Numbered from the stretch's first letter, positions 9,435-19,047 are shown. The stretch: DNA of 64,000 bases from Arachidicoccus ginsenosidivorans (GCF_007971385.1 NZ_CP042434.1:2046001-2110000), one strand, 5' to 3'. Made by a program: numbers and translations. The notes: generated by a model not told the origin, from the sequence alone.

Positions 9435-10403
9435 ATGCAAACGTTAATAACAGGTTTACACCATGTGACAGCCGTCCTAGGAGGCACTCAGACAAGTATG
9501 GATTTTTATGCAGGCATCTTGGGGCTGCGTCTCGTCAAAAAGACCGTCAACTTCGACGACCCAAATGTCTATCATCTATATTTTGGCGACTCGAAGGGTT
9601 CTCCAGGCAGCATTTTCACGGTATTCCCCTATGGAGAAAGCCTCAAAGAAGGTCGGCATGGACAAGGTAAAATCAACACCACCGCCTTCTCTTTACCTGC
9701 GGCTAGCCTGGCATTCTGGCAAAAGCGTCTGGATCAGTTTCATATTGCCCATAAACACGCACAGCAGCGTTATGAAGGGGAAGTATTTATCTATTTGGAA
9801 GATCCGGATGGCTTAGGTCTGGAACTCGTTTTTGACAATAAAGAAAACAGGCCAGGTAGCGGTTTTAATCCCAATATCCCGGCCAGCCATAGTATCCGGG
9901 GCCTCCATCATGTAGAACTCTGGCTGGATCATTTTGAAAAAACAGCGGCCTTGCTTACAACGGTTATGAACCACCGGCTACTGCAGGAAAGCGCCGGTCG
10001 GTTCAGATACGCAGTAGATGATTTGCCGGGAAAATATGTAGACATTCTTTGGGACAGCCAAGGCGGTCAAACACTTAAAGGGCTTAGCGGCAAAGGCATG
10101 GTCCACCATGTGGCATTTGCCACACCGGATAAAACAACTCAATTGGAACTTCAGGTGCGGTTACAACAAATGGGATTAAACCCCACGCAGGTGAAAGACC
10201 GCAAATATTTTTCATCAGTTTATTTTACAGAACCCGGTGGCGTCATCTTTGAAATTGCGACCTCCGGTCCAGGTTTTACCGTCGACGAAACGGCTGGCGA
10301 GCTGGGAACCCATTTACAGTTACCGGAACTTTTTGAATGGAACCGGACCTATTTGACCGGTAAGCTGACCACCGTTCATTATGACGCAGAAAAGTTTAAA
10401 TAA
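9435..10403 (+). CDS. Ring-cleaving dioxygenase-like VOC protein (MhqO type)
   Basis: Intact 322-residue paralogue of the gene at 8066. It has two VOC domains, roughly residues 5-135 (GLHHVTAVLGGTQTSMDFYAG to FIYLEDPDGLGLELVFD) and 155-285 (RGLHHVELWLDHFEKT to GGVIFEIATSGPGF). Candidate metal ligands are the His residues of LHHVT and VHHVAF and the Glu of FEIAT. Close relatives are thiol- and quinone-stress proteins; the true substrate is often unproven, and extradiol cleavage is a family-level assumption. It is followed 68 bases later by an MhqD-type hydrolase, reproducing the mhqO/mhqD pairing known from Firmicutes. Tandem duplication of this gene type is common in Bacteroidota. Confidence 0.88.
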   Translation: MQTLITGLHHVTAVLGGTQTSMDFYAGILGLRLVKKTVNFDDPNVYHLYFGDSKGSPGSIFTVFPYGESLKEGRHGQGKINTTAFSLPAASLAFWQKRLDQFHIAHKHAQQRYEGEVFIYLEDPDGLGLELVFDNKENRPGSGFNPNIPASHSIRGLHHVELWLDHFEKTAALLTTVMNHRLLQESAGRFRYAVDDLPGKYVDILWDSQGGQTLKGLSGKGMVHHVAFATPDKTTQLELQVRLQQMGLNPTQVKDRKYFSSVYFTEPGGVIFEIATSGPGFTVDETAGELGTHLQLPELFEWNRTYLTGKLTTVHYDAEKFK

Positions 10404-10471
10404 CCCTTTTAAACAAGGCCCTTAGGTTGTATAAACGAAACATCCATCAACCCCAATTAAACCTTAAAGTA

Positions 10472-11113
10472 ATGACACAAAACAATAATAAACATACATT
10501 GGATATTCACCTGCCTGACAAGGGCAAGTCCTTGCAGGAAGCTAAAAAAGCACTGATTATGATCCACGGCCGCGGGGCCGCCGCCGAGGATATGCTGGCT
10601 TTAAGTAATCACTTGCGGGTTCAGGATTATGCTATTTTGGCACCGCAAGCCACTAATTATACCTGGTATCCAAATTCTTTTTTAGTAGATACTGTACAAA
10701 ATGAGCCCTGGCTCAGTTCAGCGGTGGACATTATCCACCAAACCGTACAAAAAGTAATAAAAGCGGGTATCGCCCAGCAAGACATTTACTTTTTTGGATT
10801 CTCTCAAGGAGCCTGCCTGACCCTAGAATATATGGCTCGTAATGCTGGTCGTTATGGCGGGGCAGTGGCCATTATCGGTGGACTAATAGGTCAAAAGCTA
10901 AATAAAGATCAATATAAGGGAGATTTTAAAGGCACGCCCATATTTATTGGCACCAGCAATCCAGATTTTCACGTGCCAATAGAACGAGTATACGCCACCC
11001 AAAATATCCTAACGGATATGCACGCTGAAGTAACGCTAAAAGAATATGCTGGAATGGGACATACCATTAATCAGGAAGAAATAGATTTAGCCAATCAATT
11101 GATTTTTAAATAA
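10472..11113 (+). CDS. Alpha/beta hydrolase, phospholipase/carboxylesterase family (MhqD-like)
   Basis: Cytoplasmic serine hydrolase of about 213 residues. The start is taken at the ATG at 10472 (MTQNNNKHTLDIHLP); an upstream TTG at 10427 would add 15 unlikely residues. MIHGRGAAAEDML is the oxyanion region, FFGFSQGACLTLEY carries the nucleophilic Ser of GxSxG, SNPDFHVPIERVYAT carries the Asp region, and GMGHTINQEE carries the catalytic His. The family includes B. subtilis MhqD, induced by methylhydroquinone. The position after two MhqO-like proteins supports a shared role in quinone detoxification. It is the last gene of the operon, with a strong hairpin 50 bases downstream. Confidence 0.88.
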   Translation: MTQNNNKHTLDIHLPDKGKSLQEAKKALIMIHGRGAAAEDMLALSNHLRVQDYAILAPQATNYTWYPNSFLVDTVQNEPWLSSAVDIIHQTVQKVIKAGIAQQDIYFFGFSQGACLTLEYMARNAGRYGGAVAIIGGLIGQKLNKDQYKGDFKGTPIFIGTSNPDFHVPIERVYATQNILTDMHAEVTLKEYAGMGHTINQEEIDLANQLIFK

Positions 11114-11162
11114 GCAAAACGCTATAGGAAGTGTAAGGAGGTTGAATTACAACAAAACAAAA

Positions 11163-11220
11163 AACGAATCAGCCCTATAGTGGCATTGTTCATACAATAC
11201 TGCTATAGGGCTGATTCGTT
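11163..11220. terminator. Bidirectional terminator hairpin between the hydrolase and feoB
   Basis: An 18-base arm starting AACGAATCAGCCC (11163-11180) pairs perfectly with 11203-11220. Additional pairing extends into the 22-base loop. It lies between two convergent genes. The A-rich flank on the left supplies a U-run for leftward transcripts; the right side has fewer T residues. Confidence 0.75.
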
Positions 11221-11248
11221 GAATCCCTTTTACGCGCCATACCACCAT

Positions 11249-13391
11249 TTACCGCAGCAGCAAAAAGGTAATCCAGCTACAGACATAGGCCAGCGCTGTC
11301 ATATATGCGAGTTGGATCATCGGCCATTTCCAGGATTTGGTTTCTCTTTTGACGACGGCCAGTGTACTCATGCACTGCATGGCTAAGACATAGAAAATAA
11401 TCAAGGACATGGCAGTGGCCAGTGTATAGACTTTAGAGCCGTCGGACCTTTTAGCATTCTCCATTTTCTCTTGGAGCGTTGCCGTATTATTCTCATCCAC
11501 ACTGTATAAAGTAGCCATGGTACCCACAAAGACCTCTCTGGCAGCAAAGGAGGTAATCAGTGCAATACCGATCTTCCAGTCATACCCCAAAGGACGGATT
11601 ACCGGTTCTATTGATTTGCCCAGAATACCCGCATAAGAATTTTCCAGTTTTTCTGTGCCATATTCCCTGTCCAAATCCTCAATAGCCGTCGAATTAACAG
11701 GCACCGCTGCTATAAGCGCTGTTTTTGCATGTTCATACTTTTCCGTTACCGTATGCATTCTTTTGGACGGCCCATACGAACTTAAAAACCAAATCAAAAG
11801 ACTGATCACCATAATAACCTTCCCTGCTTCCAGTACAAATATCTTCGCTTTTTCTACCATGGTGACCCCCACGTTTTCCATCTTGGGGCTCTGTATACTG
11901 GTAATTCAAGGATAAAGAAACTTTTCTCTTTGATTTTAATGATCCATTTTAAAACCAGACTGACAATGAGTGCCATCACTACCCCTAACAGGTACATAAA
12001 CATCATAATCAATCCTCTGGCAGAAAAGATACCCAGATAATAAGTATCCGGCACCACCAGGCCAATCAAAATTGTATAGACCGGCAGGCGGGCACTACAA
12101 CTCATTAGTGGCGTAATCATAATGGTCAGCAGCCGTTCTTTCTTATTTTCAATATTACGGGTGCTCATGATGCCGGGGATCGCACAGGCAAACCCACTGA
12201 TCATTGGCATTACACTCTTGCCATTCAGCCCGACCTTACGCATCAGTTTATCCATTAGAAAACTAATACGGGCCATATAACCGGAATCTTCCAAAAGTGT
12301 TATCAGGCCAAACAGAATCATGATCTGGGGCACAAAAATGACAATCCCCCCAGGCCGGCTAATAAGCCGTTACAAAGCAGATCACTCCACCAGGCTTCGG
12401 GCAAAACGGAGGCCGTCCATCCGGTCAGTTCAGAAAATCCCCAGTCAATGGCATCCATTGGGTAAGATGCCAGCCAAAAAATACTCTGAAACAGGATAAA
12501 TAATACAACGAGTAAAATCACATACCCCCACACTCTGTGCAGTAGTAAATTATCCAGTTTATCGGTGAAAATCTTTTTTTGCAGCGGATCTGGTTCCACC
12601 ACAAATTGTTGCATAATCTTGCGGATTCTGGTGTATCGCTGCAAGATCTCTTCTGCCTGGACTTTATTGGGTGAAAAGTGGTGTTTTTCATCCACTTGCT
12701 GGATGGCCTCCTTCTTTTCGTTAGAAAAGGCCAGGTTTTTATAATTAGCCAAATAATGTATGGCCAAATAATCATTAACTTCTGGCATCAAAGCCTGTAA
12801 ATCCGCAACAGCTTCAGGCGCCAGGGCTTTATTGTCAATAAAATCAGGTGCCGGCGCAGAAACGCTTTGCGACAACACATGACTGATCACCTTTTTTAAT
12901 TCTCCGATCCCTTTATTGGTCCTTGGATTAACCGGTACTACCGGAATATTCAGTTCTCTGGAAAGTTCATCCACATCAATGCGGATGCCTTTTTTCTGGG
13001 CCAGGTCATTCATGGTAAGGGCCACAACGACCGGACATTTGAGATCCACCAATTGGGAGCAAAACAGCAGATTCCGCTTTAAGTTACTGGCATCCATCAC
13101 CAGTAAGAGCAAATCCAGATCCTGTACCTTTTCTACATCCATCATAACCCGATAGGCTACCCATTCATCCTCTCTTCTGGGATACAAACTATAGGTCCCT
13201 GGCAGGTCAATAATTTTTGCCTGGCCATGTCCGCCGATCTGGGTAGAGCCCACTTTCTTATCGACCGTAACGCCCGGGAAATTCCCGACCTTTTGGTTAA
13301 GGCCCGTCAGGGCATTAAACAAAGAGGTTTTACCGCTATTGGGATTGCCCGTCAGCGCGATCTGAATCGTCTTTTTTCCGGTTCTTAACAT
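11249..13391 (-). CDS. feoB: Ferrous iron transport protein B, two frameshifts
   Basis: Inner-membrane Fe(II) transporter with a cytosolic G domain. From the start at 13391, GNPNSGKTSLFNALTG is G1, GNFPGVTVDKK is G2, DLPGTYSLYP is G3 and TMND is G4. The membrane part includes EDSGYMARISFLMD, GFACAIPGIMSTR and SCSARLPVY, all FeoB hallmarks, then SFAAREVFVGTMATLY near the end. The frame breaks at a run of six C (12346-12351) and at TTTT (11874-11877). One added base at each joins the parts (GLGG-IVIFVPQ and RWK-NVGVTMVE) into about 714 residues. A real double loss in an otherwise perfect gene is unlikely. There is no feoA beside it. A TAAATTTG -7 element on the minus strand at 13399-13406 leaves almost no leader. 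Confidence 0.92.
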
Positions 13392-13477
13392 TGCGGGGCA
13401 AATTTACCATTCTTAGGCGTGATTCCATTTACGATTTTGGGAAACTATCTGATTTCTCGGTTTCTTTTAGCTTTCTA

Positions 13478-13507
13478 TTGGCCTTTTTGTTATAAATCCT
13501 AACTTTG
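13478..13507 (+). promoter_or_regulatory. Promoter TTG-N19-TAACTTTG giving a near-leaderless mRNA
   Basis: TTG at 13478-13480, a 19-base spacer and TAACTTTG at 13500-13507 match the Bacteroidota consensus exactly. The ATG at 13512 begins only five bases after the -7 element. Transcription should therefore start at or within a few bases of the start codon, leaving little or no room for a ribosome-binding site. Confidence 0.6.
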
Positions 13508-13511
13508 GTCT

Positions 13512-13958
13512 ATGAAACCTGGCAAGAGCTTTTTACTGGACACCCAAGACTCCTACGACGAGTTCTTCGAGGATAGCTGTCTGATTGGGCTGGTCACTTC
13601 CGTTAAAAGCTATAAATTTTGCTTGCGCGTCAATAAACTCCTGAATTTTGATTTTCGGCTCAATACTGATATTGAGATTTTATTGAATAAAAAGAACCGG
13701 AATTATTATTTCCCTGTCTATCAATCCAATGTAAAACATAGCTTTACCAAGCATTTTCTGTACAGCAACAGAAACGATGGCGAGATATTACTCCCAGAGT
13801 TTAAGCATATTGACTTTATCTGGTTGATAAAAGGTCAGGTCGGTCCTGGTGATGAGTTCGGGCAGATGCTATCCTTAGTTAAATCTATCCAGGATGTGCA
13901 GTTGGCCACGGAAATTGATTATATGTACCTTGAACATAAAGAACATCTGATTTTTTAA
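13512..13958 (+). CDS. IPExxxVDY family protein, unknown function
   Basis: A 148-residue cytoplasmic protein without a signal peptide or membrane segment. The C-terminal motif region SIQDVQLATEIDYMYLEHKEHLIF resembles the IPExxxVDY motif that names a small Bacteroidota family, though the first residues are degenerate here (IQDVQLATEIDY). An N-terminal block with alternating aromatic and acidic residues (FFEDSCLIGLVTSVKSYKFCLRVNKLL) is also typical. No catalytic residues can be named and the function is unknown. It is transcribed rightward, divergent from feoB, from its own promoter. Confidence 0.6.
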   Translation: MKPGKSFLLDTQDSYDEFFEDSCLIGLVTSVKSYKFCLRVNKLLNFDFRLNTDIEILLNKKNRNYYFPVYQSNVKHSFTKHFLYSNRNDGEILLPEFKHIDFIWLIKGQVGPGDEFGQMLSLVKSIQDVQLATEIDYMYLEHKEHLIF

Positions 13959-14216
13959 TCCTCCTGATTGTAACTCGTATCACTCCCGCTTTATAGTATT
14001 TATTTTTAGGGAAGAACGAATAAGTGAGCCATAATGCTTTAATACTAAAAAAGGCCTCCTCATAGCTTTTTTATGCTGTAATAACCCGCGTTTTTATATA
14101 CAAAGCATTAGACTATTAATGCCTTGCGGTAAACTAACATTTATTAGGTTATTAACACCCAGCGGCTATTTAATCGTCAAAAAAGCCCTATATTGCGGCC
14201 AATCAAACGCCTTTTT

Positions 14217-15739
14217 ATGACCCAAAATGAACATATCCACGTTGAAACAGAAATCGGCACCTTAAAAAGACTGATTATACACAGTCCCGATGGCGGCATC
14301 GGAAAAGTAGTCCCTGCAAAATTTAAAGAATGGTTATATGACGATACGGTTCATTTATCCCAAATGCGCCGTGAATACAATCAATATATCAAACTGCTAC
14401 TGCACTTTACCGACCCTGAAAAGGCTGCCTATGTGATGGATTTTGAAAAGACCCAAAAGGACAAAATACAACCGGATTGTTATAAACCGGACAACCCGGC
14501 CTATTTTAATAGTAAAAACGTGCTGGATGCCCAGTTCTTACTCTCGGAACTCCTTCAGGAAGACAGCCTGCGTCAGCGGCTGATTTCTGCGGTATGCGGC
14601 TGGGAAGGCAGCAGTTCGTTAACGGAGAAAAAACTGATGGCCGTGGACCGCTCCGAGGACCTGGCCAAGGCCTTGATAACAGGCATTATCAAGGAAGGCG
14701 GTGAAGATACCGGAGAATTTATTTTTGCACCCCTGCCCAATTTTATATTTACCAGAGATATCGCCATTGCAGTCAATGACCATTTATTACTCAGTAATGC
14801 AGCCAGCCCTGCCAGAGAAAGAGAATCACTATTAATGAAGTTTATCGCACAATATTCTTTATTTAAAAATCAAAGTGAAAAATTGATTGAGATCTCTGAA
14901 CCAAGCAATTTTTTCCTCTTAAGCCAGGAAGAACAGGCACTTCAAAAAACCAGTCTGGAAGGTGGTGACGTAATGATGATCTCACCTAATCATCTGCTGA
15001 TCGGCTGTAGTGAACGTACTACGCCCGCTGGTGTCAATGAAGCAATCCATAATATTTTTGCCGATGCCAGCACGGGCATCGAAAAATATCGGTGATTAAA
15101 ATTCCGCAGCACCGGGCCATGATGCATATCGACACCGTCTTTACCCAAGTCAGAAAAGATACCTGGGTACTTTTCGGGCCCTTTTCTGAAAAAATCATGC
15201 AGCTGGACAAAAGAAGCCAGTATAGTTATATAAAAAGATTACACACGGATCATCATGAGGAAAGTGGCTTTAAAATTGAGATTCTGCGCTTTCAGAAGCC
15301 GTTATCAGAGTCCTATGCCCCGTATAAAAACTATGAAGTCAATATTCACCCCCATATTACCGGCCTGGAATCCCTGCTAAGGGATATCAGTGTGCATGAT
15401 TTTGGGGTGGATCCGGATAAGGTTCAGATCATCTATAGTGGCAACAATACTTTCCCCTATGATGAAAGGGAACAATGGACAGACTCCTGTAATCTGTTGG
15501 CTTTGAAAGATGGCGTCGTTGTGGGCTATGACCGCAATGAACTCACCATTAATACCTTTAAAAGGCGAGGCTTCTCCATTAAAAATGCAGCCGAACTCAA
15601 CGATGAGCTGGGCTTTGGGAAATTAAAGGCAGCAGACATTGAGAATACACTGATTTTGCTGCCCTCTGCTGAACTTTCCAGGGCCAGAGGTGGTTCTCAC
15701 TGTATGAGTCAACCACTGCTCAGAGACATGCTGCCTTAA
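14217..15739 (+). CDS. Arginine deiminase family protein, frameshifted
   Basis: Converts arginine to citrulline and ammonia if it acts as a true deiminase. The start is the ATG at 14217 (MTQNEHIHVETEIGTLKRL); an upstream TTG at 14193 is less likely. Family motifs are in order: LIIHSPDG, PNFIFTRDIAIAV (the FTRD block), SLEGGDVMMIS, then RAMMHIDTVFTQV with the catalytic His, and SRARGGSHCMSQPL with the catalytic Cys. The frame breaks at AAAAA 15082-15086. One more A gives GIEKISVIKIPQHR and a 507-residue protein. It lies 157 bases before ctlX in the same direction; together they could take arginine to ornithine without ornithine carbamoyltransferase or carbamate kinase. At about 507 residues it is longer than classical ArcA (about 410). 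Confidence 0.82.
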
Positions 15740-15896
15740 TCAACAGCTAAGTGCATAGCGGACAATAATAGCCCTTCCAATATTTTGCATAAATCTTTAT
15801 ATAATTATATAGTTGGTTATTGTAGCAGCGTTTGAATGGGCATAAGCTTCGTTAATGTACCTTTAGCCTCCAATTAATTATTATTTTCTTATATAT

Positions 15897-16844
15897 ATGC
15901 TGGATAAAAATTTAATATTTCCACAGATCTGTTCTACTGTACTCATGGTCAGGCCAGCCAGCTTTGGCTTTAACAGCCAGACGGCTTTAAATAATGCCTA
16001 CCAGCAAAATCCGGGAGATAGTCAGGCGGCCACTGCCACCCAAAAACAAGCACTACTGGAATTTGACCGGTATGTTACCACCTTAAGAGCGCATGATATC
16101 ACGGTTGAAGTGATTCAAGACAGCAAAACGCCGGTTAAACCAGATGCTATTTTCCCCAATAACTGGTTTTGTACCTTACCTAGTGGCAAAGTCATTATCT
16201 TCCCAATGTTCGCCCGGAACCGAAGAGAAGAAAAAAGAGAAGAAATCCTGCAAATGCTCAAGCAGCAATATCAAGTCAGTGATTTTGAAGATTGGAGTGA
16301 ATATGAGGCCGAGAACTTCTTTTTAGAAGGCACTGGATCCATGATCTTTGATCATCCAAATAAGACAGTGTACGGCTGTCTTTCTGCCAGGACCCATAAA
16401 CCCTTACTGGAGACCTTTGCAAGGGCCCATGGCTATAAGCCCATATACTTCAATGCCAGTGATGAAAATGGCACACCTATCTATCACACCAATGTCATGA
16501 TGCATATTGGCACTACTTATGCGGTTATCTGTCTGGAATCGATTAAAAATAAAGCAGAGCGCATCCGGATAGCTCAGGAACTTCAACGCAGCGGACATGA
16601 AGTTATCCAGATAACCCTGGATCAGGTAGCCCACTTTGCAGGTAATATGCTACAGGTAGCAAGCAAATCCGGTCAATCCTATATCCTGATGAGTCAATCT
16701 GCATACAATATACTTTCTTCAGAGCAAAAGCAGATTTTGTCGATTCACAGTGAGCCGCTGGCTGTTGATATCTCGACCATTGAAACCGTAGGTGGGGGCA
16801 GTGCCCGTTGCATGGTGGCTGAGATATTTCTTCAAAAAGCATAA
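15897..16844 (+). CDS. ctlX: Citrulline utilization hydrolase CtlX
   Basis: A 315-residue pentein-fold enzyme. CtlX-type proteins hydrolyse citrulline to ornithine, ammonia and CO2. Diagnostic blocks are STVLMVRPASFGFNSQTA at the N-terminus, KPDAIFPNNWFC with the catalytic Asp, FFLEGTGSMIFD, YHTNVMMHIGTTYAVICLES with the catalytic His, and VGGGSARCMVAEIF with the catalytic Cys. All four expected residues are present, so the enzyme should be active. The genomic partner is the upstream arginine deiminase. The start codon is the ATG at 15897, directly after an AT-rich stretch with no Shine-Dalgarno. Family assignment is from motif recognition; citrulline as substrate is inferred from characterised relatives. 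Confidence 0.85.
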   Translation: MLDKNLIFPQICSTVLMVRPASFGFNSQTALNNAYQQNPGDSQAATATQKQALLEFDRYVTTLRAHDITVEVIQDSKTPVKPDAIFPNNWFCTLPSGKVIIFPMFARNRREEKREEILQMLKQQYQVSDFEDWSEYEAENFFLEGTGSMIFDHPNKTVYGCLSARTHKPLLETFARAHGYKPIYFNASDENGTPIYHTNVMMHIGTTYAVICLESIKNKAERIRIAQELQRSGHEVIQITLDQVAHFAGNMLQVASKSGQSYILMSQSAYNILSSEQKQILSIHSEPLAVDISTIETVGGGSARCMVAEIFLQKA

Positions 16845-16873
16845 AATGAATGAGTACGCATAAAATTATCCCT

Positions 16874-17593
16874 ATGAGCCTACATAATTTTCGGCAGTCA
16901 AACAGCCCTTTTAATAAGATTAATCAGTATTGCTTATTACTTATATCTACACTGTTAATGGCTGGTTGTACCTGTAATAATAATAAGCAAGGAACCAGTA
17001 ATGCAGACAGTCTGGAAATTTTAAAAGCAGACAGTCTGGCCATGGAAGGACGCACGTCCAGCCATCAGTTTACTTTTGACAGCCAGACTACCGGCTGGCT
17101 GTCTGCTACCATGGGCGGTAGAAAAGTAGATACAACAGATTTTAAAAACGGGCACCCGCCTGGTCCCACTGCGGACAGTACCGCTGCCGGCTCTGATGCC
17201 GCCATTGGCCTTTTCGGGGATTCTGTGAATTTTAATCCAGACAATAAATACTATGAGCAATATGCCTCGGTCCTTCGCTTCTCTCCAGACAGCAGCTATA
17301 TTTTAGATTTTGGCTCCTATGGGAGTATCCCTGTTAAAAACAAGGCGGGGCGCACCAGCCTGGAAGGTGGGGAACCAGATACCAAGATTATGGTGGGTAT
17401 TCCTGGCCAGCACAAAGAGTGGCAGGTTATGTTTGCCGGGCCCGGCACCGTCATTTTGGACGCCAAATGGAAAAATGACCATCAGTTTATGCTCTTATAC
17501 TCCCAACAAGCAGATAAAGACCGGATTGACACAACGCTTTTAATGGGTGACATGCATACGCGCAGCTTGCATTGGTATCAACTGCGTAAATAG
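16874..17593 (+). CDS. Lipoprotein of unknown function
   Basis: About 239 residues from the ATG at 16874; an ATG at 16850 in the same frame adds eight residues. A hydrophobic segment ends in the lipobox LMAGC, so the protein is membrane-anchored. The mature part begins with low-complexity TCNNNKQGTSNADSLEILKADSLAM, with a repeated ADSL. It then forms a beta-rich domain (SSYILDFGSYG, KEWQVMFAGPGTVILDAKW, FMLLYSQQ) that ends in a short charged tail. No family is recognised. It starts 30 bases after ctlX (or six from the earlier ATG) and may be co-transcribed with it, but no functional link can be shown. Confidence 0.7.
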   Translation: MSLHNFRQSNSPFNKINQYCLLLISTLLMAGCTCNNNKQGTSNADSLEILKADSLAMEGRTSSHQFTFDSQTTGWLSATMGGRKVDTTDFKNGHPPGPTADSTAAGSDAAIGLFGDSVNFNPDNKYYEQYASVLRFSPDSSYILDFGSYGSIPVKNKAGRTSLEGGEPDTKIMVGIPGQHKEWQVMFAGPGTVILDAKWKNDHQFMLLYSQQADKDRIDTTLLMGDMHTRSLHWYQLRK

Positions 17594-17660
17594 AAATATA
17601 ACCCTGATTTTAAACACAATACCCGCTTTATTTTTGGCAAAAATCCCCTATTTTTAGGAG

Positions 17661-18163
17661 GTGAAACTACTTTATAATTTGTTAACACGCCGCCGATTAT
17701 CGGCAGCACTGACTGGAATAACGCTACTGATAATCAGTTCATGTGCGCTCACCCGACCTGCATTGCAGGAGGATCAGGTAGCAGGTATCTATAGTGCCGT
17801 AACTGATTTTTCCAGGGACGTCCAAAACATGAATGGCGCAAAAGAAACCATGGTTTATAAAAAAGGCAGAGAAGAAAATTGAAATTTCTAACCAACCATA
17901 CTTTTATCAAAACCATTCATTATTCCAGTGACCGGGTGGCCGATCAAATCGTAATGGGACAATGGGAATTAGCTGATAATCAAATTATTCACGCATATGG
18001 CAAAGAAACCATGGGTGCTTTTTCTGAATATTACCAAATGGAAGGCTCCCCAGGCAAACTGATTCGTCTGGATGAAAAAAAACAGAAACTTGCCCCTGAA
18101 TATGCCCCATTTTTTACCTATTACAAGCAAAACCCCGACAAGGTCATAACCGGTTCAAAATAA
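17661..18163 (+). CDS. Small lipoprotein, possibly NlpE-like, frameshifted
   Basis: The first frame begins at GTG 17661 after GGAG and carries a signal sequence with a lipobox-like LIISSC, then stops after YKKGREEN. One more A in AAAA at 17875-17878 gives KKGREEKLKFLTNHTFIKTIHY and continues to 18163, for about 168 residues. The second half (QWELADNQIIHAYGKE then KLIRLDEKKQKLAPEY) resembles the core of NlpE-type lipoproteins, but the CxxC copper motif of NlpE is absent, so this is a weak match. It lies directly upstream of rplS but has its own start, and rplS has its own promoter. Confidence 0.55.
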
Positions 18164-18165
18164 TT

Positions 18166-18196
18166 TTGTAGATTGTTTCATTTATGCCTACCTTTG
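18166..18196 (+). promoter_or_regulatory. rplS promoter (TTG-N20-TACCTTTG)
   Basis: TTG at 18166-18168 and TACCTTTG at 18189-18196 are separated by 20 bases and match the Bacteroidota housekeeping promoter. The -7 element ends 22 bases before the rplS ATG at 18219. This is the clearest promoter in the window. Confidence 0.75.
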
Positions 18197-18218
18197 CAGT
18201 CCTTAAAATTTTTAAGCT

Positions 18219-18578
18219 ATGAACGCAGCAGTGAACTATGTACACGAGCAACTGACACAGGTCAAAGAATTTCCGAAGTTTAAAGCTGGTGACAATGTTA
18301 CCGTAAACTATAAAATTGTGGAAGGTGGTAAAGAGAGAATCCAGAGCTTCCGTGGTGATGTTTTGAAAATCCAGGGCAATGGCGCAACTGCTACTTTCAC
18401 TGTCCGCAAAATTTCTAACAGCATTGGTGTAGAAAGAACTTTCCCGTTCACCTCTCCCAACGTTGACTCTATCGTTTTGAATAAAGTTGGTAAAGTTCGC
18501 CGTGCGAAACTGTACTTCCTGCGTGAAAGAAGCGGTAAAAGTGCTAGAATTAAAGAAAAACGTTTCTCAAATATCTAA
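18219..18578 (+). CDS. rplS: 50S ribosomal protein L19
   Basis: A 119-residue component of the large ribosomal subunit at the interface with the small subunit. It has the standard L19 pattern: [52 protein letters not shown], then [22 protein letters not shown] and a basic tail [10 protein letters not shown]. Length and sequence are normal. It is monocistronic here, with a strong promoter just upstream. The usual neighbours rimM, trmD and rpsP are not adjacent, a common situation in Bacteroidota. Confidence 0.98.
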   Translation: MNAAVNYVHEQLTQVKEFPKFKAGDNVTVNYKIVEGGKERIQSFRGDVLKIQGNGATATFTVRKISNSIGVERTFPFTSPNVDSIVLNKVGKVRRAKLYFLRERSGKSARIKEKRFSNI

Positions 18579-18918
18579 TCTGCTGCGCCCAGCTATTTTA
18601 AGCGGCAACACGCTAAATAGCCATAAAACAGCAAAAGCCTAGGTAGTCAAATTCAGATGACGGCTGAGACTACAGCGCTACTGCAGCGTTCCTACAGCTG
18701 GTCACCTGATGATTTAAGAACGAAGGTTAATAGAAACAAAGCTATTAAACGCTACTAAGTTAGATTTGTAACAAAAGGTCAGCAAAGTCAAATTGAAGCG
18801 TCAAAGTAAGCTTAACAGATCTAACTTTTTCTTTCCCTAAAATAGGGGGATCAATCAATAGAAAAGTCTTCAAAGCGACTAATTAAGCGTTTAGAGAACC
18901 GAACAAACATATTTACAT
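18579..18918 (+). ncRNA. Possible structured RNA downstream of rplS
   Basis: This 340-base stretch has no convincing open frame but contains potential helices. AAGTTAGATTTG (18757-18768) pairs over 12 positions, one of them G-U, with CAGATCTAACTT (18816-18827), directly followed by a T-rich run. An AGCGCT/AGCGTT pair near 18690 and CCCTA-AAA-TAGGG near 18836 form smaller hairpins. Conserved RNase P RNA, 6S RNA and tmRNA blocks were looked for and not seen. It could be an extended 3' UTR of rplS or an uncharacterised small RNA. No family can be named. Confidence 0.25.
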
Positions 18919-18967
18919 AAATAAGCGACCGAGTTGAAACAATATATTTTCAAGTCGGTCGCTTATT
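18919..18967. terminator. Long terminator hairpin downstream of rplS
   Basis: The arm AAATAAGCGACCGA (18919-18932) pairs with TCGGTCGCTTATTT at the right end (18954-18967), and the stem continues inward (GTTGAAA/TTTTCAAG) with one mismatch. It lies between rplS and the convergent lipoprotein gene at 19048, so it can serve both directions. Confidence 0.65.
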
Positions 18968-19047
18968 TACATTTAGTATTTGTAATACCGACTGGCTTGT
19001 CCGCCTATGGGTAGCGCACTTTAAACCAACTGGCACTTCTGCCTGAT

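Noticed and set aside
18579-18918. tmRNA, RNase P RNA or 6S RNA
   Set aside because: No tmRNA tag-coding sequence or CCA-type end, no conserved RNase P core block, and no typical 6S bubble could be found, so only an unnamed structured RNA is suggested.
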